Part shown: one piece after another, positions 16,711 to 25,594 of the stretch
Layout of the letters: each line of letters opens with the position of its first letter
Numbering within the stretch: the first letter of the stretch is position 1
Assembly: GCF_051903925.1 (NCBI RefSeq)
Contig: NZ_CP173678.1
Location: forward strand, 2,666,001 to 2,730,000
Source: G051903925 sp051903925
GTDB lineage: Bacteria; Pseudomonadota; Alphaproteobacteria; Zavarziniales; Zavarziniaceae
Direction: 5' to 3'
Length of the DNA: 64,000 bases
Position numbers and translations under genes: made by a program
Notes under the pieces: model-generated
What the model was told of the DNA's origin: nothing
Databases searched by the model: none
What the model saw: the letters and a program-made list of their open reading frames with translations, nothing else

Positions 16711-18336
16711 TTGAATTCTCGAAATTCGGTTTCTGTGTCGCGGCGTGCGGTCCTGGCTGGCATGGCCCAGGTATCCGCGTGGTCGATCGTTCCAGCCCTG
16801 GCGCAGGAGGCGCCGGCCGCGGCACCCGAGCAGGACCCCGTGCCCGCGGCCCCGCCCCCGGCCGAGCCCACACCCGCGCCCGCGCCGGAGCCCTTCCGCT
16901 TCGAGGCGGTGCAGGCCCTGGCCGAGAATTTGGCCAAGACGCCGTTCAAGGACACCCGGATCCAGCTGCCGCAGCAGTTGAAGGACGTCGGCTACGACCT
17001 CTACCGCGACTTCCGGTTCCGCAAGAATCGCGCGTTGTTCGCGGATCAGGCGGTCGACTTCCGCCTGGAGTTCTTCCACCTGGGGTTCCTTTACGACCGG
17101 CCCGTCGAAATCAATGTGATTCGCAACGGCCAGCCGGAGCGGATCGTGCCGGACCGCTCAATGTTCGAATTCGGCGGCTTCAAGGGCGATCCCCAGACGG
17201 AACTCGGCTTTGCCGGATTTCGCATCCACTACCCCCTGAACAAGCCGGACGCCTGGGACGAACTGGCCGTATTCCTTGGGGCCAGCTATTTCCGGTTGTT
17301 GGGACGCAACCAGAAATACGGGATCTCGTGCCGCGGCCTGGCGGTCGCGACCGGCAGTTCCAAGGGCGAGGAATTCCCCTTTTACCGCGCCTTCTGGATC
17401 GAGGAGCCGCGCCAGGGCAATCGCCACCTGGTGGTGCATGCCCTGCTGGACAGTCCGAGCGTGACGGGCGCCCTGCGCTTCCTCCTGGTGCCCGGATCGC
17501 AGACCGTGGTCGAGACGACGGTGACGCTGTTCGCCCGGGCCGATGATCCCGACCTGGGCGTGGCGCCGCTCACCTCGATGTTCCTGGTGGGCGAGAACCG
17601 GACCCGCAACACCGACGACTACCGCCCGGAAGTCCATGACTCGGATGGCCTGCTGCTGCACACCGGCCACAACGAGTGGATCTGGCGGCCGCTGGACAAC
17701 CCGCGCAGCCTGCGGGTCAGTGCCTTTGGCGACACCAACCCGCGTGGCTTCGGCCTGATGCAGCGGGATCGCAAGTTCGACTCCTATCGCGACATCGAAT
17801 CCGACTTCCAGTCGCGCCCCAGCCTGTGGGTGGAGCCGCAAGGGGACTGGGGCGAGGGGGCCGTGCGCCTGTTCGAGATCCCGAGCGAGTCCGAGATCCA
17901 CGACAACATGGTCGCCTTCTGGGCGCCCGCCACCCGGCTGAAGGCCGGCAATCGCCTCGACATCGCCTACAAGCTGTTCGCGCTGCTGGACGATCCCGAC
18001 CTGCCGCCGCGCGCGCGGGCGGTGGGCACCTGGCTCGCCTCGCCCTTCCTGCCGGGCACGGCCCCCAACAACCCGCCCGCGACGCGGCGCCTCGTCATCG
18101 ACTTCGAGGGGCCGGAGATCGCCGGATTGGACCCGGCCCAGCCAGTGGAGGCGGTGGTGACCAGCAGCACGGGCCGCATCGACAGCGTGACCACGACGCG
18201 CATTCCGGCGACCGGCCAATGGCGTGTCGCCGCCCTGTTCGACCCTGGCGACGCCCGCTCTGCCGACCTGCGCGCCTTCATCCGCCTGCGCGGCGAGGCG
18301 CTGAGCGAGACATGGACATGCCTTTGGACACGCTAG
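16711..18336 (+). CDS. opgG: Periplasmic glucan biosynthesis protein MdoG/OpgG
   Basis: About 541 residues from TTG 16711, which has GGAG 8 nt upstream. The N-terminus SVSRRAVLAGMAQ followed by a hydrophobic run and ALAQ is a Tat-like signal (RR pair), then a Pro/Ala-rich linker. The MdoG domain starts with FRFEAVQALAENLAKTPF and includes YRDFRFRKNRALFAD, FLGASYFRLLGRNQKYG and GLAVATGSSKGEEFP. The protein acts in the periplasm on osmoregulated glucan backbones. The start is inferred: the first ATG upstream (16510) lies inside soxG and gives no signal peptide. It overlaps opgH by 25 nt, so the pair is coupled. Confidence 0.93.
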   Translation: MNSRNSVSVSRRAVLAGMAQVSAWSIVPALAQEAPAAAPEQDPVPAAPPPAEPTPAPAPEPFRFEAVQALAENLAKTPFKDTRIQLPQQLKDVGYDLYRDFRFRKNRALFADQAVDFRLEFFHLGFLYDRPVEINVIRNGQPERIVPDRSMFEFGGFKGDPQTELGFAGFRIHYPLNKPDAWDELAVFLGASYFRLLGRNQKYGISCRGLAVATGSSKGEEFPFYRAFWIEEPRQGNRHLVVHALLDSPSVTGALRFLLVPGSQTVVETTVTLFARADDPDLGVAPLTSMFLVGENRTRNTDDYRPEVHDSDGLLLHTGHNEWIWRPLDNPRSLRVSAFGDTNPRGFGLMQRDRKFDSYRDIESDFQSRPSLWVEPQGDWGEGAVRLFEIPSESEIHDNMVAFWAPATRLKAGNRLDIAYKLFALLDDPDLPPRARAVGTWLASPFLPGTAPNNPPATRRLVIDFEGPEIAGLDPAQPVEAVVTSSTGRIDSVTTTRIPATGQWRVAALFDPGDARSADLRAFIRLRGEALSETWTCLWTR

Positions 18337-20261
18337 GCGACGGCACCGCCGCCATCCGGCAGCCCCGGGCCTACGGCCTGCAGGTCTTCCTGCGGCGTCT
18401 TGCGTTCTTCACTTGCGTGATCGCGACGACGGTCATCCTGTACAAGCTGATGGCCGAGGTGATCTTCGCCAGCGATACGAGCTGGGTGGGGCTGACCCTG
18501 GTCGTGCTGTTCACGATCACCTCCGCCTGGATCGGCATCTCGTTCTGGACGGCGTTCTGCGGCTTCCTGGTGACGATGGTGGGCGACGATCCGCTGGGTC
18601 TGCTGCCGCGCACGCCCGCGGCCGCCATGACGGCACCACTGGCCCGGCGTTATGCGCTGATCATGCCGATCTACAACGAGGACATTCCCCGCGTGTTTGC
18701 GGGCCTAGCCGCCACCTGGCGGTCGCTGATGGCTGAGGAAGGTTCGGACAAGTTCGATGCCTTCATCCTCAGCGATACGCAGCGCCCCGAGCAGGGCGAG
18801 GCGGAGGAGCTGGCCTTCGCCGCCTTGGTCGCCGAACTGGGGGCGGAGGGTCGGCTGTTCTATCGCCGGCGGGCCCGCAATGTCGGGCGCAAGGCCGGCA
18901 ATGTGGAGGAATTCTGCGCACGCTGGGGTGCCGAGTACGAGGGCACGGTCGTGCTTGACGCCGACAGCGTGATGACGGGTCCCACCATCATGGCCATGGC
19001 GCGCCTGATGCAGGCGCATCCGCAGGCTGGCATCATCCAGACGCTGCCCGTGCCCGTGAACCGGCGCTCGCTGTTCGGGCGGGCGCAGCAGTTCGCCAGT
19101 CGCCTGAATGGCCGCATCCTCACGCGCGGCCTGAATTTCTGGCAGCTGGGCGACGGCAATTACTGGGGCCACAACGCGATCCTGCGCACCGCGCCGTTCC
19201 TCCAGCACGCCAAGATGCCGGTGCTGCGCGGCTCTGGCCCCCTGTCAGGCCATATCCTCAGCCATGATTTCGTCGAGGCCGCGTTCATGCGGCGCGCCGG
19301 CTATCGCATCTGGATGGTGCCGGAACTGGGCGGCAGCTTCGAGGAAGTGCCGTCGAATCTGATCGACTATGCCGGCCGCGACCGGCGCTGGTGCCAGGGC
19401 AACCTGCAGCATGCGCGCCTGGCCTTCACGCCTGGCCTGCACTGGCTCAGCCGCCTGCACCTGACGCTGGGCATCATGGCCTATGCCACGTCGCCGCTCT
19501 GGCTGGTGCTGCTGGTCCTGTCGACCATCACGACGATCCGCTACACCGCGACCGGTCCCACCTATTTCGGCGCGGAGCAGACGCTGTTCCCGCTCTGGCC
19601 GATCTCCAAGACGGCGGAGACGCATACCGTCCTGATCGTCACCCTGGTGATGCTGTTCGTGCCGAAGCTGCTGGGCCTGCTGGTGGCTCTGGTCAACGGG
19701 GCGCGGCGGCGGCGCTGGAACGGGGCCATCGCCCTGATCGTCAGCTGGGTGATCGAGCTTGCGATCTCTGTCCTGCAGGCGCCGATCATGATGCTTGTCC
19801 ATACCCGCTTCGTGGTCGTGACCCTGCTGGGCCGCGGCGTCGACTGGGTCAGCCAGCCGCGCGATGACCGGCCGGTGCCGTTCAAGGAGACGCTGGCGCG
19901 CTTTGCCCTGTTCGCGGTGATCGGCCTGGCCTGGGGCGCGCTGGTCCAGGTCTATGCCCCCAGCTTCCTGCCCTGGCTGATGCCGGTTCTGGTCGGGCTG
20001 GTGTTGGCGGCACCCCTGGTGTCGGTGACGAGCTGGCCCGGCCTTGGCATGGCGCTGAAGCGCGCCGGGCTGCTGATGACGCCGGAGGAGGTGAATGTAC
20101 CGCCGGAGCTGAAGGCGCTGGAACAGCCGATCGACCTGACGCCGCCGCCCGCCGTCCCCGCCTTCACGCCAGAGGAGTTCCGCGCGCGCCAGGGCCTGGC
20201 GCCCGCGGGCGAGCGGCAGGGGGCGACCTCCGAGGCCAAGCCAAGCTTCGCCTGGGGCTGA
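18312..20261 (+). CDS. opgH: Glucans biosynthesis glucosyltransferase MdoH/OpgH
   Basis: About 649 residues, the shorter alphaproteobacterial form. Inner-membrane GT2 glycosyltransferase that polymerises UDP-glucose into the beta-glucan backbone of osmoregulated periplasmic glucans. Two N-terminal helices (about 25-45 and 57-80) precede the catalytic domain: MPIYNEDIPRVFAGL, VVLDADSVMTG (DxD-type near 217) and GRDRRWCQGN (Q/RxxRW-type near 357). Five or six C-terminal helices and a Pro-rich tail follow. The start could be ATG 18312 or 18318; both lie inside the end of opgG. Confidence 0.94.
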   Translation: MDMPLDTLGDGTAAIRQPRAYGLQVFLRRLAFFTCVIATTVILYKLMAEVIFASDTSWVGLTLVVLFTITSAWIGISFWTAFCGFLVTMVGDDPLGLLPRTPAAAMTAPLARRYALIMPIYNEDIPRVFAGLAATWRSLMAEEGSDKFDAFILSDTQRPEQGEAEELAFAALVAELGAEGRLFYRRRARNVGRKAGNVEEFCARWGAEYEGTVVLDADSVMTGPTIMAMARLMQAHPQAGIIQTLPVPVNRRSLFGRAQQFASRLNGRILTRGLNFWQLGDGNYWGHNAILRTAPFLQHAKMPVLRGSGPLSGHILSHDFVEAAFMRRAGYRIWMVPELGGSFEEVPSNLIDYAGRDRRWCQGNLQHARLAFTPGLHWLSRLHLTLGIMAYATSPLWLVLLVLSTITTIRYTATGPTYFGAEQTLFPLWPISKTAETHTVLIVTLVMLFVPKLLGLLVALVNGARRRRWNGAIALIVSWVIELAISVLQAPIMMLVHTRFVVVTLLGRGVDWVSQPRDDRPVPFKETLARFALFAVIGLAWGALVQVYAPSFLPWLMPVLVGLVLAAPLVSVTSWPGLGMALKRAGLLMTPEEVNVPPELKALEQPIDLTPPPAVPAFTPEEFRARQGLAPAGERQGATSEAKPSFAWG

Positions 20262-20305
20262 GTGGCCGCCGCCTGGGCCGTCAGTGGGGCCGTTGGCCCG
20301 AAACG

Positions 20306-20656
20306 TCAGCTGGGGAAGGGCGTGGAAAGCAGGTGCGACGGCCGCAGGCCCAGACGGTCCGGGTTGTAGCGGAAGCGCAGCGGCAGCAGCGCGTGAAGCT
20401 GCTGCAACTCGGGATCCTGGGACTCCTGGACGTAGTAGTCGAGCTTCTGCACCAGGCAGCCCTGGTAGTCGGGGATGCCCGCGCTCGACACCTCGCAGGC
20501 CATGCGGGCCTTGCGGATCAGCTCCAGGTGCTGCTCATACGCCCGGTCCGAGAACGCCTTGGGCCCGTCGTCGGGGCTGACGGCGTTGGCCGGCGCTGCC
20601 GCCAGGACAGCGGCGAAGACAGCGCCAAGCAGGACCGGGGACAGGATGCGTTTCAT
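20306..20656 (-). CDS. Small secreted hypothetical protein
   Basis: 116 residues with a clear signal peptide (MKRILSPVLLGAVFAAVLAA, cleavage near ANA). The mature part has a cysteine pair (MACEVSSAGIPDYQGCLVQ) compatible with a disulfide, and no recognised domain. ATG 20656 was chosen over in-frame upstream codons because it opens the signal peptide directly. It is convergent with opgH, whose stop is 45 nt away. Function unknown; periplasmic location is inferred from the signal sequence. Confidence 0.7.
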   Translation of the reverse strand: MKRILSPVLLGAVFAAVLAAAPANAVSPDDGPKAFSDRAYEQHLELIRKARMACEVSSAGIPDYQGCLVQKLDYYVQESQDPELQQLHALLPLRFRYNPDRLGLRPSHLLSTPFPS

Positions 20657-20875
20657 GGCTCGACTCGGTGTAAAGGCGCCGCACCCGGGAAATGGGCCGC
20701 GCGATGCAGCATGTGGTGACGCCACCGCGGCAAGACTAGGCTGCAAAGGGTTATAAATCGGTGATGGCGACTACGTCCCTGTGTAATGGCGTCGCCATCT
20801 TTCCTCCCGGCCGTGATCATGGGACCGTCACACGGGACGTGTATGGCAGGGCGATCGAGGGCGGGGGAGAACGTG

Positions 20876-21709
20876 ATGTCGGGCTTCGTGTGGCAGCGCC
20901 GCTGGCGGGGGCCGGTCCAGGCTGTGATCTTCGACTGGGCGGGAACCACGGTCGACCATGGCTGCATGGCCCCGGCCCTGGCCTTCACACGCACCTTCGA
21001 GGCCGCCGGCGTCCCCGTGACGATCGCCGAGGCGCGGGCACCCATGGGGGCGGAGAAGCGTGACCATATTGCCGCCCTGATGGCGATGCCGCGCATCGCG
21101 GATGCCTGGGCCGCCACCCATGGCCACGAGCCGCGGGAGCAGGACATCGACAACCTCTATGCCGCCTTCCTGCCGCATCAGCTGGCGGTGATCGCCGATC
21201 ACGCGGCGCCGGTCCCCGGCTGCCTGGAGACGGTGCGGGCGTTGCGCCAGCGCGGCATCCGGATCGGCGCCAATACCGGCTATGCCCAGGCGATGATGGA
21301 CGTCCTGGCGCCCGCTGCCGCCGCGCACGGCTATGTGCCGGACGACTCGGTCAACGCCTCGGACGTGCCGCGGGGCCGGCCCGCCCCGTCCATGGCCCTG
21401 CGGAATGCGGCGAACCTGGGGGTCGACGCGGTTGCCGCCTGCATCAAGGTGGACGACACGCCCGTTGGCATCGAGGAGGGGCTGGCCGCCGGCATGTGGA
21501 CCGTGGGCGTCGCGTTGAGCGGGAACGAGGCGGCGCTGAGTCATGACGCGTTGCAGGCCCTGGCGCCGGAGGCTCGTGCCGCCCTGCGCCGGCGCACGCA
21601 TGAGCGCCTGGCGCGGACGGGCGCGCATCTGGTGATCGACAGCGTCGCCGACTTCCTGCCCGCCCTGGCCGAGATCGAGGCTCGCCTGGCCCGCGGCGAA
21701 CAGCCCTGA
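20876..21709 (+). CDS. phnX: Phosphonoacetaldehyde hydrolase
   Basis: 277 residues. HAD-superfamily enzyme that cleaves the C-P bond of phosphonoacetaldehyde to acetaldehyde and phosphate. FDWAGTTVDHG carries the nucleophilic Asp; APMGAEKRDHIAALM carries the Lys that forms the Schiff base in known PhnX; IKVDDTPVGIEEGLAAGMWT supplies the acidic metal ligands. ATG 20876 follows GGGGGAG. No phnW transaminase or phosphonate transporter lies in the window, so it stands alone here. Convergent with the kinase gene, with 1 nt between the two stops. Confidence 0.93.
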   Translation: MSGFVWQRRWRGPVQAVIFDWAGTTVDHGCMAPALAFTRTFEAAGVPVTIAEARAPMGAEKRDHIAALMAMPRIADAWAATHGHEPREQDIDNLYAAFLPHQLAVIADHAAPVPGCLETVRALRQRGIRIGANTGYAQAMMDVLAPAAAAHGYVPDDSVNASDVPRGRPAPSMALRNAANLGVDAVAACIKVDDTPVGIEEGLAAGMWTVGVALSGNEAALSHDALQALAPEARAALRRRTHERLARTGAHLVIDSVADFLPALAEIEARLARGEQP

Positions 21710-21710
21710 C

Positions 21711-22553
21711 TCAGGGCACGATGGCGAAGTGGCGCGACAGCGCGTGAGCCACCTCGTCCAGACGGCGCAGGTCGCGCGGGATGCTCACGCGCCAGACCGG
21801 CGCGCGGCTAACCAGACGCCCCAGACGCTGCATGAGGACCGGCTCACGCCGCAGGATCGTCATGTTCCGCCGGCACACCACATGCTCCAGCAGTGCCTGG
21901 ATCGCTGCAAGCCCATGCAGTCGCGTGCAGAGCAGCCTGGCGCAACCCGGATTGCCGACCAGAATGCACAGGGCAGCGACAGGCACCGCCTCGGACAGGA
22001 GTGCCGGCGGTACGAAAACCCGCTTCTCGATGGCCTCGTGCAGGCGCCGCGAGGGGCGATCGGTCCAGCCCAGTGCCTGCACCGCATCGGGCCACAGGCG
22101 TGGCTGCGACCGCAACGGCCACAGCATTTCGCTGCCCGAGCGGTCGTCGAGGTGGCTCACGTCGTCGGCAAGCGGCACCAGGCCCAGGCGCGCCAGGGCG
22201 GCGGCCAGGGTGGATTTGCCCGCACCCGAGGCCCCGGCCAGGACAAGAGCGCCAGCGAATGACGCAACGGCCGCGGCATGGAGGGAGACCTGGCCGCGCA
22301 GGATGTTGATCAATCCTGGTGCCGCGTTCAGGACCGCATCCAGGCACTCAGCCTCATGGCCCGGTGCCGGGTCGAAGGTGATATCCCGGCCATTGCTCAC
22401 CGCGAATCGCCCTGCCCGGCTATGGGTGAACAGGTGCGTTCGAGAATCGACCCGGCGCCTCGCGTCAGCGTGCAGCGGGGCCGGCAATTCAGCGCTGAGA
22501 TCTGCCTGGGTCAGGCGGGCCAAGCCTGCCCGCCCGGCCCCTGGATAGGGCAT
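21711..22553 (-). CDS. HPr kinase-like protein, RiPP-associated
   Basis: 280 residues from ATG 22553. HprK C-terminal fold: GQVSLHAAAV, Walker A GASGAGKSTLAAALARLG, then PLADDVSHLD and QPRLWPDAVQALG. In paeninodin-type lasso peptide clusters, kinases of this short form phosphorylate the C-terminal Ser of the precursor. A candidate precursor lies immediately upstream (22727-22873). Coding-like sequence (RRYHLFEGVLESFAALPDLM) continues in frame upstream of the ATG as far as a stop near 22675, but holds no ATG, GTG or TTG; CTG 22634 is a possible start. So the true N-terminus is uncertain. A PTS-type HprK is unlikely because the usual N-terminal domain is missing. Confidence 0.75.
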   Translation of the reverse strand: MPYPGAGRAGLARLTQADLSAELPAPLHADARRRVDSRTHLFTHSRAGRFAVSNGRDITFDPAPGHEAECLDAVLNAAPGLINILRGQVSLHAAAVASFAGALVLAGASGAGKSTLAAALARLGLVPLADDVSHLDDRSGSEMLWPLRSQPRLWPDAVQALGWTDRPSRRLHEAIEKRVFVPPALLSEAVPVAALCILVGNPGCARLLCTRLHGLAAIQALLEHVVCRRNMTILRREPVLMQRLGRLVSRAPVWRVSIPRDLRRLDEVAHALSRHFAIVP

Positions 22554-22726
22554 CAGATCAGGCAGTGCAGCAAAGCTCTCCAGGACGCCTTCGAAGAGGT
22601 GGTAGCGACGGATGATCGTTGCTCTGCGGCTCAGCCTGGTACGGCGGGGTGCCGCAAGCGGGCGTTGGGCCTAGTGGATCGTGTCAGTCGCATGGTTCCC
22701 ATTCATCCGCCCGCACCACGCGCGGG

Positions 22727-22873
22727 TCAGGTAACGTCCGATTGGTCATAGCCGTCAGGCCCAGACCCGGAGCCATACTCGCTCTCTTCGAGGTGCAGTC
22801 GCATGACCCGGGGCTCAATCCATGCCTCCCGCGTTGGGGTGTCCTGCGATACGGGCTTGTCTGGTGCTGTCAT
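22727..22873 (-). CDS. Candidate RiPP precursor peptide (kinase-linked)
   Basis: 48 residues, too short for most gene finders. The leader contains WIEPRVMRLHLEESEYGSG: Trp-x-x-Pro, then alternating hydrophobics at +5, +8 and +10, then a Gly-rich segment. This is the spacing of the recognition motif bound by PqqD-like (B1/RRE) proteins in lasso peptide leaders. The tail is Gly/Ser/Asp-rich (GSGSGPDGYDQSDVT) and ends in Thr. Asp40 or Asp43 could close a macrolactam. It lies directly upstream of the HprK-like gene on the same strand. The Shine-Dalgarno is weak (GGA about 11 nt before ATG). Identification rests on motif and context only. Confidence 0.6.
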   Translation of the reverse strand: MTAPDKPVSQDTPTREAWIEPRVMRLHLEESEYGSGSGPDGYDQSDVT

Positions 22874-23110
22874 TGGCTAGTTCCAAGAGTTCAACGGACC
22901 GCGATCAGGCAGGCCCCAAGCTGTCCGCAACCGGCACTGAGCACAACTATCGCACATCGACCATGCCGGCCAAGCCCTGGCACTCTGCAGCGGCCGGCGG
23001 ACGGACCGCAGCATGCCGCATTCCCCGACCATGGTGGTGCCCTTGCCACGGCCGACACCGCAGGAGACAACGGGCACCATGAGTCCTCATCTCCCGTCCG
23101 GCTGTATGCG

Positions 23111-24160
23111 ATGCGCCTGGTGAAGCCCCTGGGCCTGGTCGCCGGAGCGGAAGCGCGGGGCCTGTTGACGGCGGGCCTGGCCCGCCCACTGGGCACGACG
23201 GGCCTCGCCTTCACCCATGTCGAACTGGCGGAGCGGCATGGGCCAGGTCGCGCGGTGCGCAGTCAGCATGCCGTCACCACAGTCGATCCGGCCAACTTGG
23301 CGCCGCTGGTCCAGGGCCCGGTGGGCGACTGCTTCAGCGACCTGGGCCTGCCCGCCCGGCCGCTGGTCATGGCCATCCTGAACGTCACGCCAGACAGTTT
23401 CTCCGACGGCGGGCGCCATGCCTCGGCCCAGGCGGCGCTGGCCCATGCACAGGCCCTGATCGCAGCCGGCGCCGACGTGATCGACGTCGGTGGCGAATCG
23501 ACCAGGCCCTTCTCCCAGGGTGTGGCGGATCAGGAGGAGATTGACCGCGTCCTGCCGGTCATCGAAGGGCTGCGGCACCTGCCCGTCATCGTCTCGGTCG
23601 ACACGCGCAAGCCGGCGGTGATGCGGGCGGCGGTGGCAGCCGGTGCGCACATCGTCAACGACGTCTCCGCGCTGACCTTCGCACCCGAGTCGGTGGCGAC
23701 GGCGGCGAACCTGGGCGTGCCGGTCATCCTGATGCACCACCAGGGCAGTCCGGCGACGATGCAGGTCGATCCCCGCTATGACGACGTCGTGCCGGACGTG
23801 GTTGCGTGGCTCGCCGGCCGCATCGCCGCCTGCGAAGCGGCGGGCATTCCGCGCGCGCGACTGTGTGTCGATCCGGGAATCGGCTTTGGCAAGACGATGG
23901 CCCACAACCTGTCGCTGATCGAGGACCTGGCCGCGCTGCACATGCTCCGCTGCCCCATCCTGCTCGGCACCTCGCGCAAGGGGTTCCTGGGGCGGCTGGG
24001 GGCGGGGGGTGCTGCGGCTGACGAGCGGCTGGGCGGCTCGCTCGCCTCGGCCTTGGCCGGGGTGGCGCGGGGCGCGCGGATCGTGCGGGTGCACGACGTG
24101 GCCGAGACGGCGCAGGCCCTGGCCCTGGTGCGGGCACTGCACGAGGGCAGGGAATCGTGA
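23111..24160 (+). CDS. folP: Dihydropteroate synthase
   Basis: 349 residues. Condenses p-aminobenzoate with hydroxymethyl-dihydropterin pyrophosphate in folate synthesis. Signatures in order: MAILNVTPDSFSDGGRH, VIDVGGESTRP, VSVDTRKPAVM, IVNDVSAL, VDPGIGFGKT, GTSRKGFLG and IVRVHDVAET. An N-terminal extension of about 85 residues before the catalytic domain is common in alphaproteobacterial FolP. ATG 23111 starts it; the region 22874-23110 upstream shows no other gene that I can support. Followed after 75 nt by glmM, then thiD. Confidence 0.96.
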   Translation: MRLVKPLGLVAGAEARGLLTAGLARPLGTTGLAFTHVELAERHGPGRAVRSQHAVTTVDPANLAPLVQGPVGDCFSDLGLPARPLVMAILNVTPDSFSDGGRHASAQAALAHAQALIAAGADVIDVGGESTRPFSQGVADQEEIDRVLPVIEGLRHLPVIVSVDTRKPAVMRAAVAAGAHIVNDVSALTFAPESVATAANLGVPVILMHHQGSPATMQVDPRYDDVVPDVVAWLAGRIAACEAAGIPRARLCVDPGIGFGKTMAHNLSLIEDLAALHMLRCPILLGTSRKGFLGRLGAGGAAADERLGGSLASALAGVARGARIVRVHDVAETAQALALVRALHEGRES

Positions 24161-24235
24161 TCGGACGCCCGGTTGTGCCGCCATGCAGGCGGGGGCTATA
24201 GAACCGCCCATCCGGTTGGCGGAGGATCTTCAGGG

Positions 24236-25594
24236 TTGGACACGATCGCACGCCGCCTGTTCGGCACCGACGGCATCAGGGGGCGGGCCAATTCCTGGCC
24301 CATGACAGCGGCCCAGGCCCTGGCCATCGGCACGGCGACGGGCCGGCACTTCATCCGCGGCGACCACCTGCACCGCGTCCTGATCGGCAAGGATGTGCGC
24401 CGCTCCGGCTACATGATCGAGAGTGCGCTGACCGCGGGCTTCCTGGCGGCAGGAATGGACGTCTATCTGGTGGGTCCGCTGCCGACGCCGGCCATTGCCA
24501 TGCTGACGCGTTCGCTGCGCGCCGACCTGGGGGTCATGATCTCGGCCTCCCACAATCCGCACTACGACAACGGCATCAAGCTGTTCGGACCCGATGGCTA
24601 CAAGCTGTCGGACGAGGTCGAATTGGCGATCGAGAGCCGCGTGGCGGAGGCCAGCGACGATGACCTGGCAAGCCCGGAGCGGCTGGGCCGGGCGCGCCGC
24701 ATCGACGATGCCCAGGGGCGCTATATCGAGTTCGTGAAGGCGACAGTGCCCAAGGGGCTGACCTTCGACGGCCTGCGCATCGTCATCGACTGCGCCCATG
24801 GCGCCGCCTATCGCGTGGCGCCCACCGTCCTGGCTGAACTGGGGGCGGAGGTCATCCCGCTGGGCGTGGCGCCCGACGGCCTCAACATCAACCGCGATTG
24901 CGGCTCGACCCATCCGGAGGCGATGCAGGCCGAGGTGCTGCGTACGCGCGCCGATATCGGCCTGGCGCTGGACGGGGATGCCGACCGCCTGATCGTCTGC
25001 GACGAGCGGGGCCAGATCGTCGATGGCGACCAGATCATGGCCGTGATCGCGGAGCGCATGGCCCAGGCCGGCACGCTGAAGGGCGGCGGCATCGTTGCGA
25101 CCGTCATGTCGAACCTGGGGCTGGAACGGCACCTGGCGGGCCTTGGCCTCAGCCTGGCGCGGACCAAGGTCGGCGACCGCTATGTGGTGGAGCACATGCG
25201 GGCGCACGGCTTCAACCTGGGCGGCGAGCAGTCGGGGCACCTGGTGCTCAGTGATGCGTCGACCACCGGCGACGGGCTGCTGGCCGGCCTTCAGGTCGTC
25301 TCCGCCCTGGTCGAGGGGGGCAAGCCGGCGTCCGAACTGTGCCGCCGCTTCACGGCGTTGCCGCAGGTCCTGAAGAACGCCAAGGCGCCGACCGCCGTGC
25401 TGAACCTGGAGCCGATCCGCACCCGCATCGGTGAGGCCGAGGCGGTGCTGGGCCGAAGCGGGCGCCTGCTCATCCGCCCCTCTGGCACCGAACCCGTGAT
25501 CCGCGTCATGGCGGAGGGAGAGGACGAGGCCCAGGTCCGCACCATCGTCAGCGACCTTGTGGGGGAGCTGGAACGCGCCGGGATCGGTGCCTGA
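24236..25594 (+). CDS. glmM: Phosphoglucosamine mutase
   Basis: 452 residues, the usual length. Converts glucosamine-6-phosphate to glucosamine-1-phosphate for UDP-GlcNAc. RRLFGTDGIRG is at the N-terminus, the catalytic phospho-Ser lies in ISASHNPHYDNGIKLFG (about residue 105), the metal site in LALDGDADRLIVCD, and RPSGTEPVIRVMAEG binds phosphate near the C-terminus. The start is a TTG (24236) preceded by GGAGG 10 nt upstream; the nearest in-frame ATG upstream adds unrelated sequence. The folP-glmM order is conserved in many proteobacteria. The stop overlaps thiD by 1 nt. Confidence 0.97.
   Translation: MDTIARRLFGTDGIRGRANSWPMTAAQALAIGTATGRHFIRGDHLHRVLIGKDVRRSGYMIESALTAGFLAAGMDVYLVGPLPTPAIAMLTRSLRADLGVMISASHNPHYDNGIKLFGPDGYKLSDEVELAIESRVAEASDDDLASPERLGRARRIDDAQGRYIEFVKATVPKGLTFDGLRIVIDCAHGAAYRVAPTVLAELGAEVIPLGVAPDGLNINRDCGSTHPEAMQAEVLRTRADIGLALDGDADRLIVCDERGQIVDGDQIMAVIAERMAQAGTLKGGGIVATVMSNLGLERHLAGLGLSLARTKVGDRYVVEHMRAHGFNLGGEQSGHLVLSDASTTGDGLLAGLQVVSALVEGGKPASELCRRFTALPQVLKNAKAPTAVLNLEPIRTRIGEAEAVLGRSGRLLIRPSGTEPVIRVMAEGEDEAQVRTIVSDLVGELERAGIGA

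Noticed and set aside
21711..22553. True HPr kinase/phosphorylase of the PTS
   Set aside because: The protein lacks the N-terminal HprK domain, and no ptsH, ptsN or EIIA gene is near; a precursor-like peptide gene is.
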